From UBA1181 sp963619325 (lineage in GTDB: Bacteria > Bacteroidota > Bacteroidia > Bacteroidales > Paludibacteraceae): a stretch of 64,000 nt of DNA. Under the pieces are notes generated by a model. The model made no database searches. It worked only from the letters and a program-made list of their open reading frames with translations, and had not been told where the DNA came from. The stretch covers positions 102,595 through 166,594 of the forward strand of contig CAVEVQ010000001.1 in assembly GCA_963619325.1 (NCBI GenBank), given 5' to 3'. Shown here piece by piece: positions 17,920 through 27,813 of this stretch (its first letter is position 1; the number at the start of each line of letters is the position of its first letter). The translations under genes were made by a program, and so were the position numbers.

Positions 17920-20900
17920 TTACTCTGCTATAAACTTGATGTACTTCAAAGTATCATCCAACTTCATTATTCCAATGTAAACACCTGTGTTTAAGTTCAA
18001 TACATTTTCTTTTTCAACCCCATTCAACACAGACAATTCTACACCTGACAAAGCGTAGACTATAAACTTTGTCCTTTCCATCTCTGCCGAGGTCAACCCT
18101 TCTACATAGAGAGTAGCCACCCCTCCACGAGTGATTGAATAATTATTAGCAATCCAGACGTTGAGATTCTCTATCCCCTTAGCTTGCTTGCCACAAACGA
18201 CAGTCTCCTCTCCATCTATGGTTTTTACGCCTAAAACATATACGCCATCCAATATTTGGGACTCTTGGTAGGTCATACTATTAGCCCCTTCTATCGCAAT
18301 GCCATTCTTATACCATTGGAACTCCGAGAATCCATAGACATTGTCTTTCAATGAAATCTCATTTTTAGATTTTACAGCAAACATATCCGAACCATACCCA
18401 ACGTAAAAAGTGGCAACTACTTGATCGCTTGCATATCCGTCGTCGTAGAACTGAACAAAGGCTTTATAACTGCCTGGTACGACATTCTCAGGAACATCAA
18501 ATTTTATTGTTCCAACAGTATCTGCTACTTCTCCTTCTGTTTCTCTAAACCCTTGTGAAACAGCATCCATTTCAAACATTACCTTGTATGAATTGGCCTT
18601 CCCTGAAGTAATATGATAATTGATTTCAACATTATGCTCCTCACAAAAGACCATGTTTCCATTCAACATTTCAAAACCACCGGACACATTCGACAACTCA
18701 ATTTCAAATTTCTTTGATCTAACCACCAAAGTAAGGTGTATCAAACTATCGCAGCCGTTCTCTGTATTTAAATACACATCCTTCTCAAAAATCTGATCCT
18801 TATTAAAAGTCAGATTCAAACCATACTCGGTATAGGTATCTCCCACATAGACAGTATCAACGATTTCCGACTCGGATGAGTAGTCAACAGTTAAGTTAAC
18901 TGTTACGACAGAGTCACACCCCGTCATGCTTGATAACGTATCCGTATAAACGCCCGACGTTGTAAAAGATTTTCCATTCATCACAAAAACATCGCAAGCG
19001 TGAATCGTTAGCGTATCATTATAGAGTGGCCATACATTCAATCGAACGTAAACAATAGAATCGCAACCTAAATGATTTTCCAAGTGGAAAGTATTCATTC
19101 CTGCGTCCAAAAGGTTTCCTTCCCAAAAGACTGGCAACTCACTCTGGCAGTGATTTCTGACTATCGTATCCTTCGCATATGTTGGCTTGTTTACCGTCAA
19201 CATTATTGAAATCACACTATCGCCTTTCAAAGTCGGTATAGTGTCGAAATACAAACCAGACTCCTCTAACAAAGTATCATTCCACAAGTAAGAACCGCAA
19301 GAGATTACGCGTTCAGTTATTGGAACATTCTTGTATGTAATCTGAAGATTCATCGTTACAACAGAATCACAACCCACCCCACTCGTGAAAGTGTCTCTAT
19401 AAACACCCGATTTTGTATACACTTTGTTATTCCAAATATAAACGCTTTCACCTACTGCATAGAACTCACTTCTTAGCGTTGGATTGACCTCTAATTTGAG
19501 ACTAACAATAGAATCGCACTTTGCCACATTCTCCAAGACAATTGTCGTATCCTTTTCTACTTTGAATCCATTCCATTCAATTGGCAAACTACTCTCACAA
19601 ACCGTCAAGACTTCAGAACCAAAGGTCGCCTTCGAGACATTCAATTTCAAGGTCAAAATAGAATCACAGCCCGCTACATTCTGTATAATAATAGTCGTAT
19701 CTGAGAAAACATCGAATCCATTCCATACAAGTGGGAGTTCTTTCTCGCATACATTCTGTACATCCTCTCCGTAGGTCGTCTTCAAAACATTCAACTTCAA
19801 GGTCAAAATAGAATCACAACCTGCCTCATTCTGTATGACAATAGTTGTGTCTGAGAAAACATCGAACCCATTCCATACAAGTGGGAGTTCTTTCTCGCAT
19901 ACATTCTGTACATCCTCTCCGTAGGTCGTCTTCAAAACATTCAACTTCAAGGTCAAAATAGAATCACAACCTGCCTCATTCTGTATGACAATAGTTGTGT
20001 CTGAGAAAACATCGAACCCATTCCATACAAGTGGGAGTTCTTTCTCGCATACATTCTGTACATCCTCTCCGTAGGTCGTCTTCAGAATTGTCAGATCCAA
20101 CCTTATGATAGAATCACAAAGTCCTATACCATTTTCCTTCACGAATACAGACTTGGTATTTTCCGTATAGGTTTTTCCGTCAATCCATTCAAACTTATCA
20201 CATGCAACCTCTGTTTGTATTCTCTCATTCAATCCACGTTCATGAGCCGTCAAGCGAACTGCTCCAATTTCTATGCTTTCACCGGACGTCGTGAAATCAC
20301 TTCCATACCATCTAAGCGGAAGTTCTCCATTGCAAACAAACGTATCACGGGTAAACGCATATCCATCCTCATCACGATCAACCTCATAGGTTACCGACGC
20401 AACATTTTTGTTTCCACTCTTATCCGACACTTGGAAATAAACTGTCAGATTTGTCTTGGTGTACGCATTCAGCGTGAAAACATCTCCAGAGAATGGCGTA
20501 AACGTATTCCCATCCAACCCATATTCAACAATCAGATCGGACACTGAAGTACAGTTGTCAGAAATGTTATTCCGAATATCTTCTAACGACACATTAAAGT
20601 CAACCATGCCTGTAATCGTGTCTGACACAGAAATCTTTCTCTTCCCTATTGAAATGCCATCAACAGAAATCTTTGGCATAACAGTATCTATTACGCTAAC
20701 TGTTTGGAACTGCCCTGCTCCCTCATTTTCTAATCCAACTGTCCAATAAACTTTGTCACCATCAGCAAAGTCATAGTATGTGTCATCCGCCACCTTTATC
20801 CTCTCTCCATCGTTTACTGTTATATAGACCACTGTATCAAATTTTGTTGTAATACACAGATCATTGACAGAAGGGGCATAATTTTTAAGAAGAACATGCG

Positions 20901-23883
20901 CCTTGCATTCATCGTCTGCATAAAGGTTCATCGACCTAACCTCATTAACTTCAAAATCATGTTCTGCAGCCAGAAGATAATAAGCAGTATCAGCGCAAAA
21001 ACCTTCGGAAGTTGAATAAACAACCTTATAGAAGTTGTCTGTTATTCCATCTGTGTGAATATCTCTTCGCTTATTGCCACGAACATCATTATTTTCAACA
21101 TCGTTATCAAACCACCTTACAGTTGTCTTTTCTGCGATGTCTTCATATCCGATATATTCAATTGATGGTCCGCAAGAGTATGAAACGACGGTATCTTTTC
21201 TAAAATCTTTGATTACGCCCACAACATAAAGAGAAACGTTGTAGGTGGTATCAACACCATTTTCATGCTCTGAAGTGTATGAAAACGAATGTCTTCCCTT
21301 CTCGTAACTTTGTCCGTTTACCATATATGTCGCATCACAGATAACCATTGAAGTGTCAACCGTTACTGGTTTCAAAACATGAAGCGTCAAATGAGCTGCT
21401 CCGACTACTTGTGTTTCTCCATCTTCATTGAACGTTACTCCATGCCATACAAAAGGAACTTTTGACGATTTCACCGTCGTATCTCTCACAATCGCATATT
21501 GCACACCATCACATATTGTATTTCGCTCTACCTCGTAGGTTACCGTAGTAGTAGTAGGATTGCCTGCTTTGTCAGTTATCTTGTATGTAACACTCTTAGT
21601 TGGCTGACTATAAGCATTCAGAATAAAATCTTCACCATTGAACGTGTTGAACGAACCACCATCTAAACTATACTCAATCTTCAAATCTTGCGGTAATGTA
21701 CAATTATCAGATACATGTTCAGTTATGTCTGTCAACGGCACATTAAACTTTACTACGCCTGTCGCTGAATCTTTGACTGCCTTCACCAAGTTTCCAAATG
21801 ACACACCCTCTCCATCGATAATAGGCGACGTAGCATCCGTCACACTCACCGTCTGTGTAGTACTTACTGTTGTGCTCTCAGTACCAACTGTCCACTTAAT
21901 CTGATCTCCGTCAGCAAATTCGTAACGAGTATCCTTTTCAACTTTTATTGCATCTTTACTGTTAACCGACATATATATAACGGTATCAAAAGGAGCAACA
22001 CCACACATATCCTTCACCTTTGGTGCATAATCTTTGACAAGTACGTTTGCCACACAGTTATCGTCTGAATTGACGACGATTGTCGAAGTCTGTGAAATTT
22101 CAAAATTATGTCCAACAGTCAATGCAAAAACAGCCGTATCTGGGCAATACCCCTCCGTCGTCGCGTAAATAGCCTTATAAGTTCTATCCGCCAATCCATC
22201 TATGCGAATATCTCTTTTCTTGACGTTATAAGCACTCGCATTTTCAACCTCATCATCATACCACCTTACACTCGTTTTCTCCGCAATATCCTCAAAACCA
22301 ATATATTCAACAGTGTTCGCACAGACTTCCTTTCTAACCGTATCTTTAGAGAAACCGTCAATTTCACCAACAACATAAAGGTCAACATTATAAATCACAT
22401 CATTGCCATCCTTGTCTTTCCCTGTATATTTAAACTGGCTCTTTCCTTTTTGGTACACTTGATTTTCAAATGTGTAGGAGGCTGCACAAATCACCATTGT
22501 CGTGTCTATTTCCTTTTGTTTTTCGACATGCAACGTCAAGTGGGCCGCACCGACTACTTGTGTTTCTCCATCTTCATTGAACGTTACTCCATGCCATACA
22601 AAAGGCACCTTGTTTGACTCCACCGTCGTATCTCTAACAACCGCATACAAGACACCCTCGTGCAAGGTATTTCTTTCCACCTCGTAGGTTACATCAGCTA
22701 TTCTTTCATTCCCTGCTTCGTCTGTCACCTTATAGGAAACCGTCTGCGAGGGTTGCGTATACACATTCAGCATAGAACTGAAACCAGAGAAATCACTATA
22801 TGTGCTTCCTTTATCCATACTATACGTCAACTTTAGATTCTCTGTTGCCGTACAGTTATCCGACACACTGTTGCGAATCTCATCCTCCGTGACACTAAAT
22901 GGAACAACTCCCGAAACAGAATCATTCACACCCACAGGCTGATAGATATTTCCATTAGATAAACCTGGAGCAACTATTTTCGGACGAATGGTATCTGTGA
23001 GCGTAACGGTACGCCACATATTGTCAAAAGCGGATGGATAATTTTCTTTTTTCTTACCCTCTCTCACATCATAATAGCGCAGACCAATAATCATAAAAAG
23101 TTTCTCTCCACTCTGCACTTCAACCGAATCCGTAGGACCAAGCTCTATTCCATCCCCACTTTTTTCTTCTCTCCAATAATATGCGATAGTGTCACTCACG
23201 TCATAGTCTGAAGGAACTGATGACGGCGATGAGAAGACGAAAGACGGAAGATAATCAAATCCTCTAAATTTGGCCTTACAATCATCATTGGCATAAAAAG
23301 AAAGGTCTTTCTGTTCGACCTTGATACCCGATGACTGGTCCGAACTAATTGAAAGCTCCAGCTCAGGAGCAAAAACAACATCCCACTCTATTGTATCACT
23401 ACAATACCCTCCAGGAGATGTCCTCACAAGTCTAAACACATCCTGATTGTTGTAGATACTCGGAGTGTATTGGTATGTTGTTGCATCATCAATCTGAGTA
23501 AAGTCGTCTTCCTTTACTGACTTCTTATACCACGTATATGTATAGTTTTTTACATTGGTTACAGTGAGTTTTGCTCCACTCGGATTAATAGTTTCATCAA
23601 CATCCGTCAAATAGTTTTTTGCATTTCCTGTAGCATAATGCAAAACATAAGTAAAATCGCCCCTCTCTGACGATGTCCATGTACCCGATCTTGTCGGCGA
23701 TTTATAAGTGGCAGTGAGTTTCTTTGTTTTTCCATCCAAAGTCATCTCTAAAGTACTTCCACAAACAACGGTATCGACTTCAGTCGTAGTTTCCTCTCCT
23801 GCACTCGCAACAGCATTAACAGACTGAATCAATACGCCAACGACAAATATACTTGACAAAAATCTACGGAACCTATTTTTCAT
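17920..23883 (-). CDS. Giant repetitive surface protein with T9SS type A sorting domain
   Basis: The product has about 1987 residues. It starts with a signal peptide (MKNRFRRFLSSIFVVGVLIQ). Residues about 190-1200 hold three copies of a module of roughly 380 residues, each with HYR-like text (VSDNCT, then SYKVTDEAGN) and the shared segment PFVWHGVTFNEDGETQVVG. Residues about 1240-1740 are repeats of about 50 residues built on CDSI-x-L-x-L-x-V, and the last part is a typical C-terminal sorting domain ending YIKFIAE. T9SS cargo of this type is exported and attached to the cell surface. Adhesion or matrix function is inference. A second ATG two codons upstream (23889) is an equally possible start. 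The repeats include recently duplicated DNA. Confidence 0.85.
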   Translation of the reverse strand: MKNRFRRFLSSIFVVGVLIQSVNAVASAGEETTTEVDTVVCGSTLEMTLDGKTKKLTATYKSPTRSGTWTSSERGDFTYVLHYATGNAKNYLTDVDETINPSGAKLTVTNVKNYTYTWYKKSVKEDDFTQIDDATTYQYTPSIYNNQDVFRLVRTSPGGYCSDTIEWDVVFAPELELSISSDQSSGIKVEQKDLSFYANDDCKAKFRGFDYLPSFVFSSPSSVPSDYDVSDTIAYYWREEKSGDGIELGPTDSVEVQSGEKLFMIIGLRYYDVREGKKKENYPSAFDNMWRTVTLTDTIRPKIVAPGLSNGNIYQPVGVNDSVSGVVPFSVTEDEIRNSVSDNCTATENLKLTYSMDKGSTYSDFSGFSSMLNVYTQPSQTVSYKVTDEAGNERIADVTYEVERNTLHEGVLYAVVRDTTVESNKVPFVWHGVTFNEDGETQVVGAAHLTLHVEKQKEIDTTMVICAASYTFENQVYQKGKSQFKYTGKDKDGNDVIYNVDLYVVGEIDGFSKDTVRKEVCANTVEYIGFEDIAEKTSVRWYDDEVENASAYNVKKRDIRIDGLADRTYKAIYATTEGYCPDTAVFALTVGHNFEISQTSTIVVNSDDNCVANVLVKDYAPKVKDMCGVAPFDTVIYMSVNSKDAIKVEKDTRYEFADGDQIKWTVGTESTTVSTTQTVSVTDATSPIIDGEGVSFGNLVKAVKDSATGVVKFNVPLTDITEHVSDNCTLPQDLKIEYSLDGGSFNTFNGEDFILNAYSQPTKSVTYKITDKAGNPTTTTVTYEVERNTICDGVQYAIVRDTTVKSSKVPFVWHGVTFNEDGETQVVGAAHLTLHVLKPVTVDTSMVICDATYMVNGQSYEKGRHSFSYTSEHENGVDTTYNVSLYVVGVIKDFRKDTVVSYSCGPSIEYIGYEDIAEKTTVRWFDNDVENNDVRGNKRRDIHTDGITDNFYKVVYSTSEGFCADTAYYLLAAEHDFEVNEVRSMNLYADDECKAHVLLKNYAPSVNDLCITTKFDTVVYITVNDGERIKVADDTYYDFADGDKVYWTVGLENEGAGQFQTVSVIDTVMPKISVDGISIGKRKISVSDTITGMVDFNVSLEDIRNNISDNCTSVSDLIVEYGLDGNTFTPFSGDVFTLNAYTKTNLTVYFQVSDKSGNKNVASVTYEVDRDEDGYAFTRDTFVCNGELPLRWYGSDFTTSGESIEIGAVRLTAHERGLNERIQTEVACDKFEWIDGKTYTENTKSVFVKENGIGLCDSIIRLDLTILKTTYGEDVQNVCEKELPLVWNGFDVFSDTTIVIQNEAGCDSILTLKLNVLKTTYGEDVQNVCEKELPLVWNGFDVFSDTTIVIQNEAGCDSILTLKLNVLKTTYGEDVQNVCEKELPLVWNGFDVFSDTTIIIQNVAGCDSILTLKLNVSKATFGSEVLTVCESSLPIEWNGFKVEKDTTIVLENVAKCDSIVSLKLEVNPTLRSEFYAVGESVYIWNNKVYTKSGVYRDTFTSGVGCDSVVTMNLQITYKNVPITERVISCGSYLWNDTLLEESGLYFDTIPTLKGDSVISIMLTVNKPTYAKDTIVRNHCQSELPVFWEGNLLDAGMNTFHLENHLGCDSIVYVRLNVWPLYNDTLTIHACDVFVMNGKSFTTSGVYTDTLSSMTGCDSVVTVNLTVDYSSESEIVDTVYVGDTYTEYGLNLTFNKDQIFEKDVYLNTENGCDSLIHLTLVVRSKKFEIELSNVSGGFEMLNGNMVFCEEHNVEINYHITSGKANSYKVMFEMDAVSQGFRETEGEVADTVGTIKFDVPENVVPGSYKAFVQFYDDGYASDQVVATFYVGYGSDMFAVKSKNEISLKDNVYGFSEFQWYKNGIAIEGANSMTYQESQILDGVYVLGVKTIDGEETVVCGKQAKGIENLNVWIANNYSITRGGVATLYVEGLTSAEMERTKFIVYALSGVELSVLNGVEKENVLNLNTGVYIGIMKLDDTLKYIKFIAE
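19741..20040 (-). repeat. Perfect tandem duplication of a 150-bp unit
   Basis: Bases 19741-19890 and 19891-20040 appear identical, and the match continues about 44 bp into 20041-20084. A diverged third copy lies before 19741. Each unit encodes one 50-residue CDSI-type repeat. Exact identity in a protein whose other repeats have diverged points to a recent duplication or gene conversion. Confidence 0.9.
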
Positions 23884-24127
23884 ACACACTCTCAGTTTTA
23901 GAACTTAATTAGAAGCACTTTTTTAAACTCGGCTTCATCGTTTTCGGTTAGTAACACAGTAAACCAAAATATAATATCCAGTTTTCATCTCCAAAGTTCT
24001 AATTATATTTTCAACAAACAAAATAAGTTGAGGACTTTTGCCGATTTAGCTACCAACAAGCGTATGTTCTATTTTAATCCGAAAAATATAAAAAGAAGTG
24101 AAATTCGCCTTGGATTCTCGCTTCTAA

Positions 24128-24742
24128 TTATTCTTTACTGTTAGTTTCCCCATTCATAGCCCTTATTTCATCATAAATTTTCAACTTATTTCTTTTCATT
24201 CTCAACTCAAAATAGGCATCTTCCACTACCTTGTCTATTAAACTTATCGCAGACGAAGAGACATAACCATCCTCTTCTATCACCTTCATTACCTCACTTC
24301 TTTTCAAGTAAAAAACAACCGTTGTGTCTTCTTCCGAATATTCCATCTTTACAAAAAATGAATCCGTATAAATATCACACAACACCTCTTTATTTTCTGG
24401 CAATATAGCCGCCGGATAGCTTCGCACATCCACATGACTATACGACCTTACATTTTCAAAGCCATCCTCATGAGACTGAATACAATATAACGTGTCTTTC
24501 AGAAAGAACAATGAAACTCCATCTGAACGTTCTTCCAACATATTCCTCAATTTCTGGGGTAGCCCTTGATAAACAACTCCTAAAGCAGGACTATAAGAGA
24601 GTCGGAAATCTATGCCCTCTCTTCCCCATCCTCCTTGCAAATCTTCTAACGGAACATAATTCATCTCAACATCTGGAATAATCGGACGTTCACATGACAT
24701 AGCTACAATGGCTAATAAAATTATGCAGAATCTTCTTTTCAT
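24128..24742 (-). CDS. Lipoprotein of unknown function
   Basis: The 204-residue product starts with a lipoprotein signal (MKRRFCIILLAIVAMSCERP, Cys at residue 17). I do not recognise the family. The mature part is mostly mixed beta/charged sequence with WGREGIDFRLSYSPA and GLPQKLRNML. A helical, basic C-terminus follows. It lies 238 bp upstream of the giant surface-protein gene on the same strand, so they could be co-transcribed, but no functional link can be read. A TACTTTTG element at 24777-24770 may be its -7 box, without a good partner at -33. Confidence 0.7.
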   Translation of the reverse strand: MKRRFCIILLAIVAMSCERPIIPDVEMNYVPLEDLQGGWGREGIDFRLSYSPALGVVYQGLPQKLRNMLEERSDGVSLFFLKDTLYCIQSHEDGFENVRSYSHVDVRSYPAAILPENKEVLCDIYTDSFFVKMEYSEEDTTVVFYLKRSEVMKVIEEDGYVSSSAISLIDKVVEDAYFELRMKRNKLKIYDEIRAMNGETNSKE

Positions 24743-24792
24743 AGACTTAAGATAATCTTCTCAGGACGACAAAAGTAAAATAAAAAAACGGA

Positions 24793-24821
24793 AAAAGCCT
24801 GAACAAATTGCTCAGGCTTTT
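24793..24821 (-). terminator. Intrinsic terminator after prfB
   Basis: AAAAGCCTGA (24793-24802) and TCAGGCTTTT (24812-24821) form a perfect 10-bp stem with a 9-nt loop. On the minus strand the stem is followed by TCCGTTTTTTTATTTT. It ends the acpP-fabF-rnc-ligase-prfB run. Confidence 0.88.
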
Positions 24822-24839
24822 CTCCTATTACAGACTTAC

Positions 24840-25956
24840 TTAATTTTCTGCTCCACCAAACTCCATCAGATAGGCTTTGATAAAGGCGTCGATATCACCA
24901 TCCATAACAGCTTGAACATTGGATGTTTGATAATCGGTGCGGTGATCTTTCACACGACGGTCATCAAACACATAACTGCGTATCTGTGAACCCCATTCAA
25001 TCTTCTTCTTGCCAGCCTCGATTCTTGCCGACTCCTGCCTACGTTTTTCCAATTCTATCTCATACAACTGAGACCTCAACAGGCGAAGGGCATTTTCTTT
25101 ATTTTTAGGTTGATCTCGCGTTTCAGTGTTTTCAATGACAATTTCGTCCTCTTGGTCTGTCAGTACATTGTGGAACTTGTAATGCAAACGTACGCCCGAT
25201 TCTACTTTGTTAACATTCTGTCCTCCTGCTCCGCTCGAGCGAAAAGTGTCCCATGATAGTCCTGCCGGATTCACATAAATCTCAATAGTATCATCAACCA
25301 ATGGCACCACGAAAACAGACGTGAACGATGTCATTCGTTTTCCCTGTGCATTGAAAGGAGAAACTCTCACCAAACGGTGCACTCCATTCTCACTTTTCAA
25401 ATAGCCGTACGCATAATCACCTTCCACCTTTATGGTTACGGTCTTGATTCCAGCCTCATCTCCATCTAATATATTGGCAATCTCAGTCTTATATCCTTTT
25501 GACTCACACCAACGAAGATACATACGCATAAGCATATCTGCCCAATCCTGTGCCTCTGTTCCGCCTGCTCCCGCTACAATCTTCAACACAGCGCCCATCT
25601 TGTCTTCTTCCTTCCGAAGCATGTTCTTTAATTCCAACTTCTCAACAAGATCAATGGCATGACTAAAGGCAGCATCTACTTCAGCTTCCGACACAGCTTC
25701 CTCTTTAAAGAAGTCGTACGAAAGTTGCAACTCCTCTACAGCGGCCTTCACTTCATTATAACCCTCTACCCACTTCTTCAACTCACGAACTTTTCGCATC
25801 TGCGCCTCTGCAGTCTTCTGATCATCCCAAAAGCCAGGAGCCTGCGTTCTCAACTCCTCTTCTTCTATCTGCACAATCTTGGCATCGACGTCAAAGATAC
25901 CTCCTCAACGCATCCTCGCGTTCCAACACATTCTTAAGTTGGTCTATCGTTATCAT
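24840..25956 (-). CDS. prfB: Peptide chain release factor 2, with +1 programmed frameshift
   Basis: The main frame encodes the RF2 domains, with the stop-codon recognition motif SPF (VRVSPFNAQGKR) and the peptidyl-tRNA hydrolysis motif GGQ (SSGAGGQNVNKVES). It lacks a normal N-terminus. A second frame supplies it: ATG at 25956 encodes MITIDQLKNVLEREDALRRYL and then meets TGA at 25893-25891. Skipping T25893 joins this to DVDAKIVQIEEEE, giving 371 residues, the normal RF2 length. Translation is therefore join of 25956-25894 and 25892-24840. RF2 itself reads UGA, so low RF2 favours the shift (established autoregulation). The gene lies 43 bp after the ligase gene and may share its transcript. Confidence 0.96.
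25890..25905 (-). promoter_or_regulatory. RF2 programmed frameshift site
   Basis: On the minus strand the order is AGGAGG (25905-25900), TAT, CTT, TGA (25893-25891), C. This has the same layout as the known prfB site: a Shine-Dalgarno-like element three bases before a slippery CUU and a UGA in a poor C context. The ribosome slips +1 on CUU and continues with GAC. Confidence 0.95.
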
Positions 25957-25999
25957 CTTTTCAATTAATATTTTACTAATTTTTCAATCATCTATTTCT

Positions 26000-27808
26000 C
26001 TACTCAGCATACATTGCTTCTATCTCCTTTGCGTAATGCTCTGCAATTACCTTTCTTTTCATTTTTAGGGTTGGGGTCAATTCATCAGCCTCCATAGTGA
26101 ATGGTTTGGATAGAAGAGTGAATTTCTTCACTTGCTCGTATGCAGACAATTCACTTTGTGCCATTTGGATTCGTCCTTCATAGAAAGCCACGATTTTCGG
26201 ATTTTTGAGCAACTCTTCAATTGACCCATATTCAATCTTAGCAGTCTCCGCATAAGCCTCAAGAGCCGAATAGGCTGGCACTACTAATGCAGAAACGAAC
26301 TTGCGTTGATCTGCAATGATAGAGACCTGCTCCATGTATTTATCCACAATCAACTTCCCCTCTACTTGTTGCGGCGCAACATATTTACCATTTGAGGTTT
26401 TAAACAATTCCTTTATCCGTTCAGTAACCACCAAACGTCCTTCTTTCGTTATGGAACCAGCATCTCCAGTCTTGAACCAACCATCCTCAAAAGCAGCGGC
26501 AGTGGCTTCTGGCTTATTATAATATCCCTCCGAGATAGTTTTACCTCTCAAAAGAATTTCATTGTTTTCACCCAATTTAACCTCCACCTCTGGCATAATC
26601 TCTCCCGTTGAGTGAATATCGTAATCTTCATTATTTGGATTATAGCAAGCCACAGTCGCCGTTGATTCGGACAAGCCATAACCTACGATAATATTGAATC
26701 CAACGCTATGCAAAAAAACATTCACATCATCGGACAACGCAGCTCCTGCAGTAGGGAAAAAATTTCCGTTCTCCAATCCCAAAACCTTTTTCAGAAGATT
26801 GAACAACGTAGCATTATAGAACTTATAACGCAAATACAGAGATAAAGGAGCAGTCTTACCATATCGGCGATACTCTAAATTATATCGCTCACCAATCTTG
26901 ATGGCACGACGCATCCACTTTTGCATAAATGGCGAAAAGGATTCTATTTTTTCGTTAACCCCCATATAGATTTTCTCCCAAAAACGAGGAACAGCGCACA
27001 TCATAGTCGGACGAACCTCTTTTAGTGCCGTTAAAATCTGCTTCGGATTCTGATTGACTGCCACCACAACATTCTTATGCAAGCATAAATACGTCCACGC
27101 CCGCTCAAAAATATGCGTCAACGGCAAAAATGATAGACTCAAATCCTTGTCCGTTATATTCGTCAAACGAATGTCGTGAATCTTCATCGCCTGCTGATAG
27201 TTTGATTGTCTGATAATCACACCTTTAGGCTCACCTGTTGTTCCTGAGGTATAAATCAACGTGGTTAAATCATACTCAGACAGATGTGAACGCCTTGCCA
27301 TCATTTCTTCTTCAAACGCTGCCCCCTCTCCATGTTTTAGAAAATCCTCTAAAGAGATTGCCGCATCCACACCTTTCAACTGTATGTTTTTATCTATCGC
27401 AACAATTGTTCTCAACCGCTCCGATCTATTCAACACCTCAACGGCTGTATCATATTGCATTTGTTCTCCTGCAAACAACAAGTGTATATCTGCGTCATTT
27501 ACAATATATTCCACCTGAGAAGAAGAACTTGTAGCATACAACGGAACAGCAGTCGCGCGTACCGCCTGACAAGCAAAATCAACTGCTATAATCTCCTCCA
27601 TATTCTGAGAGAACAAAGCGACTTTGTCTTCCTCTTTCACACCCAAACTGATCAAAGCCTTAGCTATGACACTTACCTGATCAGCTAATTGCTTCCACGA
27701 GATATTTTTCCATACTTCATCGTGGATATCCCTATATTTTAAAGCGGTTCGATCGGCAAAATTCTTTGCCTTTTCAAAAACCATTTCACCAAAATGAGTC
27801 GTGTACAT
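26000..27808 (-). CDS. Long-chain acyl-CoA ligase (AMP-binding, FadD-like)
   Basis: The 602-residue protein carries the adenylate-forming motifs in order: TTLIYTSGTTGEPKGV (about residues 188-205), GYGLSESTATV, WFKTGDAG and GRLVVTERIKELFKTSNGKYVAP, whose Lys is part of the family's C-terminal linker. It resembles the bacterial long-chain fatty-acid CoA ligase group. The reaction is fatty acid plus CoA plus ATP to acyl-CoA, AMP and pyrophosphate. It lies 5 bp after rnc in an operon-like run with fabF and acpP, so a lipid-metabolism role fits. Substrate chain length is not readable. Confidence 0.9.
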   Translation of the reverse strand: MYTTHFGEMVFEKAKNFADRTALKYRDIHDEVWKNISWKQLADQVSVIAKALISLGVKEEDKVALFSQNMEEIIAVDFACQAVRATAVPLYATSSSSQVEYIVNDADIHLLFAGEQMQYDTAVEVLNRSERLRTIVAIDKNIQLKGVDAAISLEDFLKHGEGAAFEEEMMARRSHLSEYDLTTLIYTSGTTGEPKGVIIRQSNYQQAMKIHDIRLTNITDKDLSLSFLPLTHIFERAWTYLCLHKNVVVAVNQNPKQILTALKEVRPTMMCAVPRFWEKIYMGVNEKIESFSPFMQKWMRRAIKIGERYNLEYRRYGKTAPLSLYLRYKFYNATLFNLLKKVLGLENGNFFPTAGAALSDDVNVFLHSVGFNIIVGYGLSESTATVACYNPNNEDYDIHSTGEIMPEVEVKLGENNEILLRGKTISEGYYNKPEATAAAFEDGWFKTGDAGSITKEGRLVVTERIKELFKTSNGKYVAPQQVEGKLIVDKYMEQVSIIADQRKFVSALVVPAYSALEAYAETAKIEYGSIEELLKNPKIVAFYEGRIQMAQSELSAYEQVKKFTLLSKPFTMEADELTPTLKMKRKVIAEHYAKEIEAMYAE

Positions 27809-27813
27809 CTTCT

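Noticed and set aside
19741..20084. A CRISPR array suggested by regular repeats
   Set aside because: The repeats are 150 bp, head to tail, in frame and protein-coding, with no spacers.
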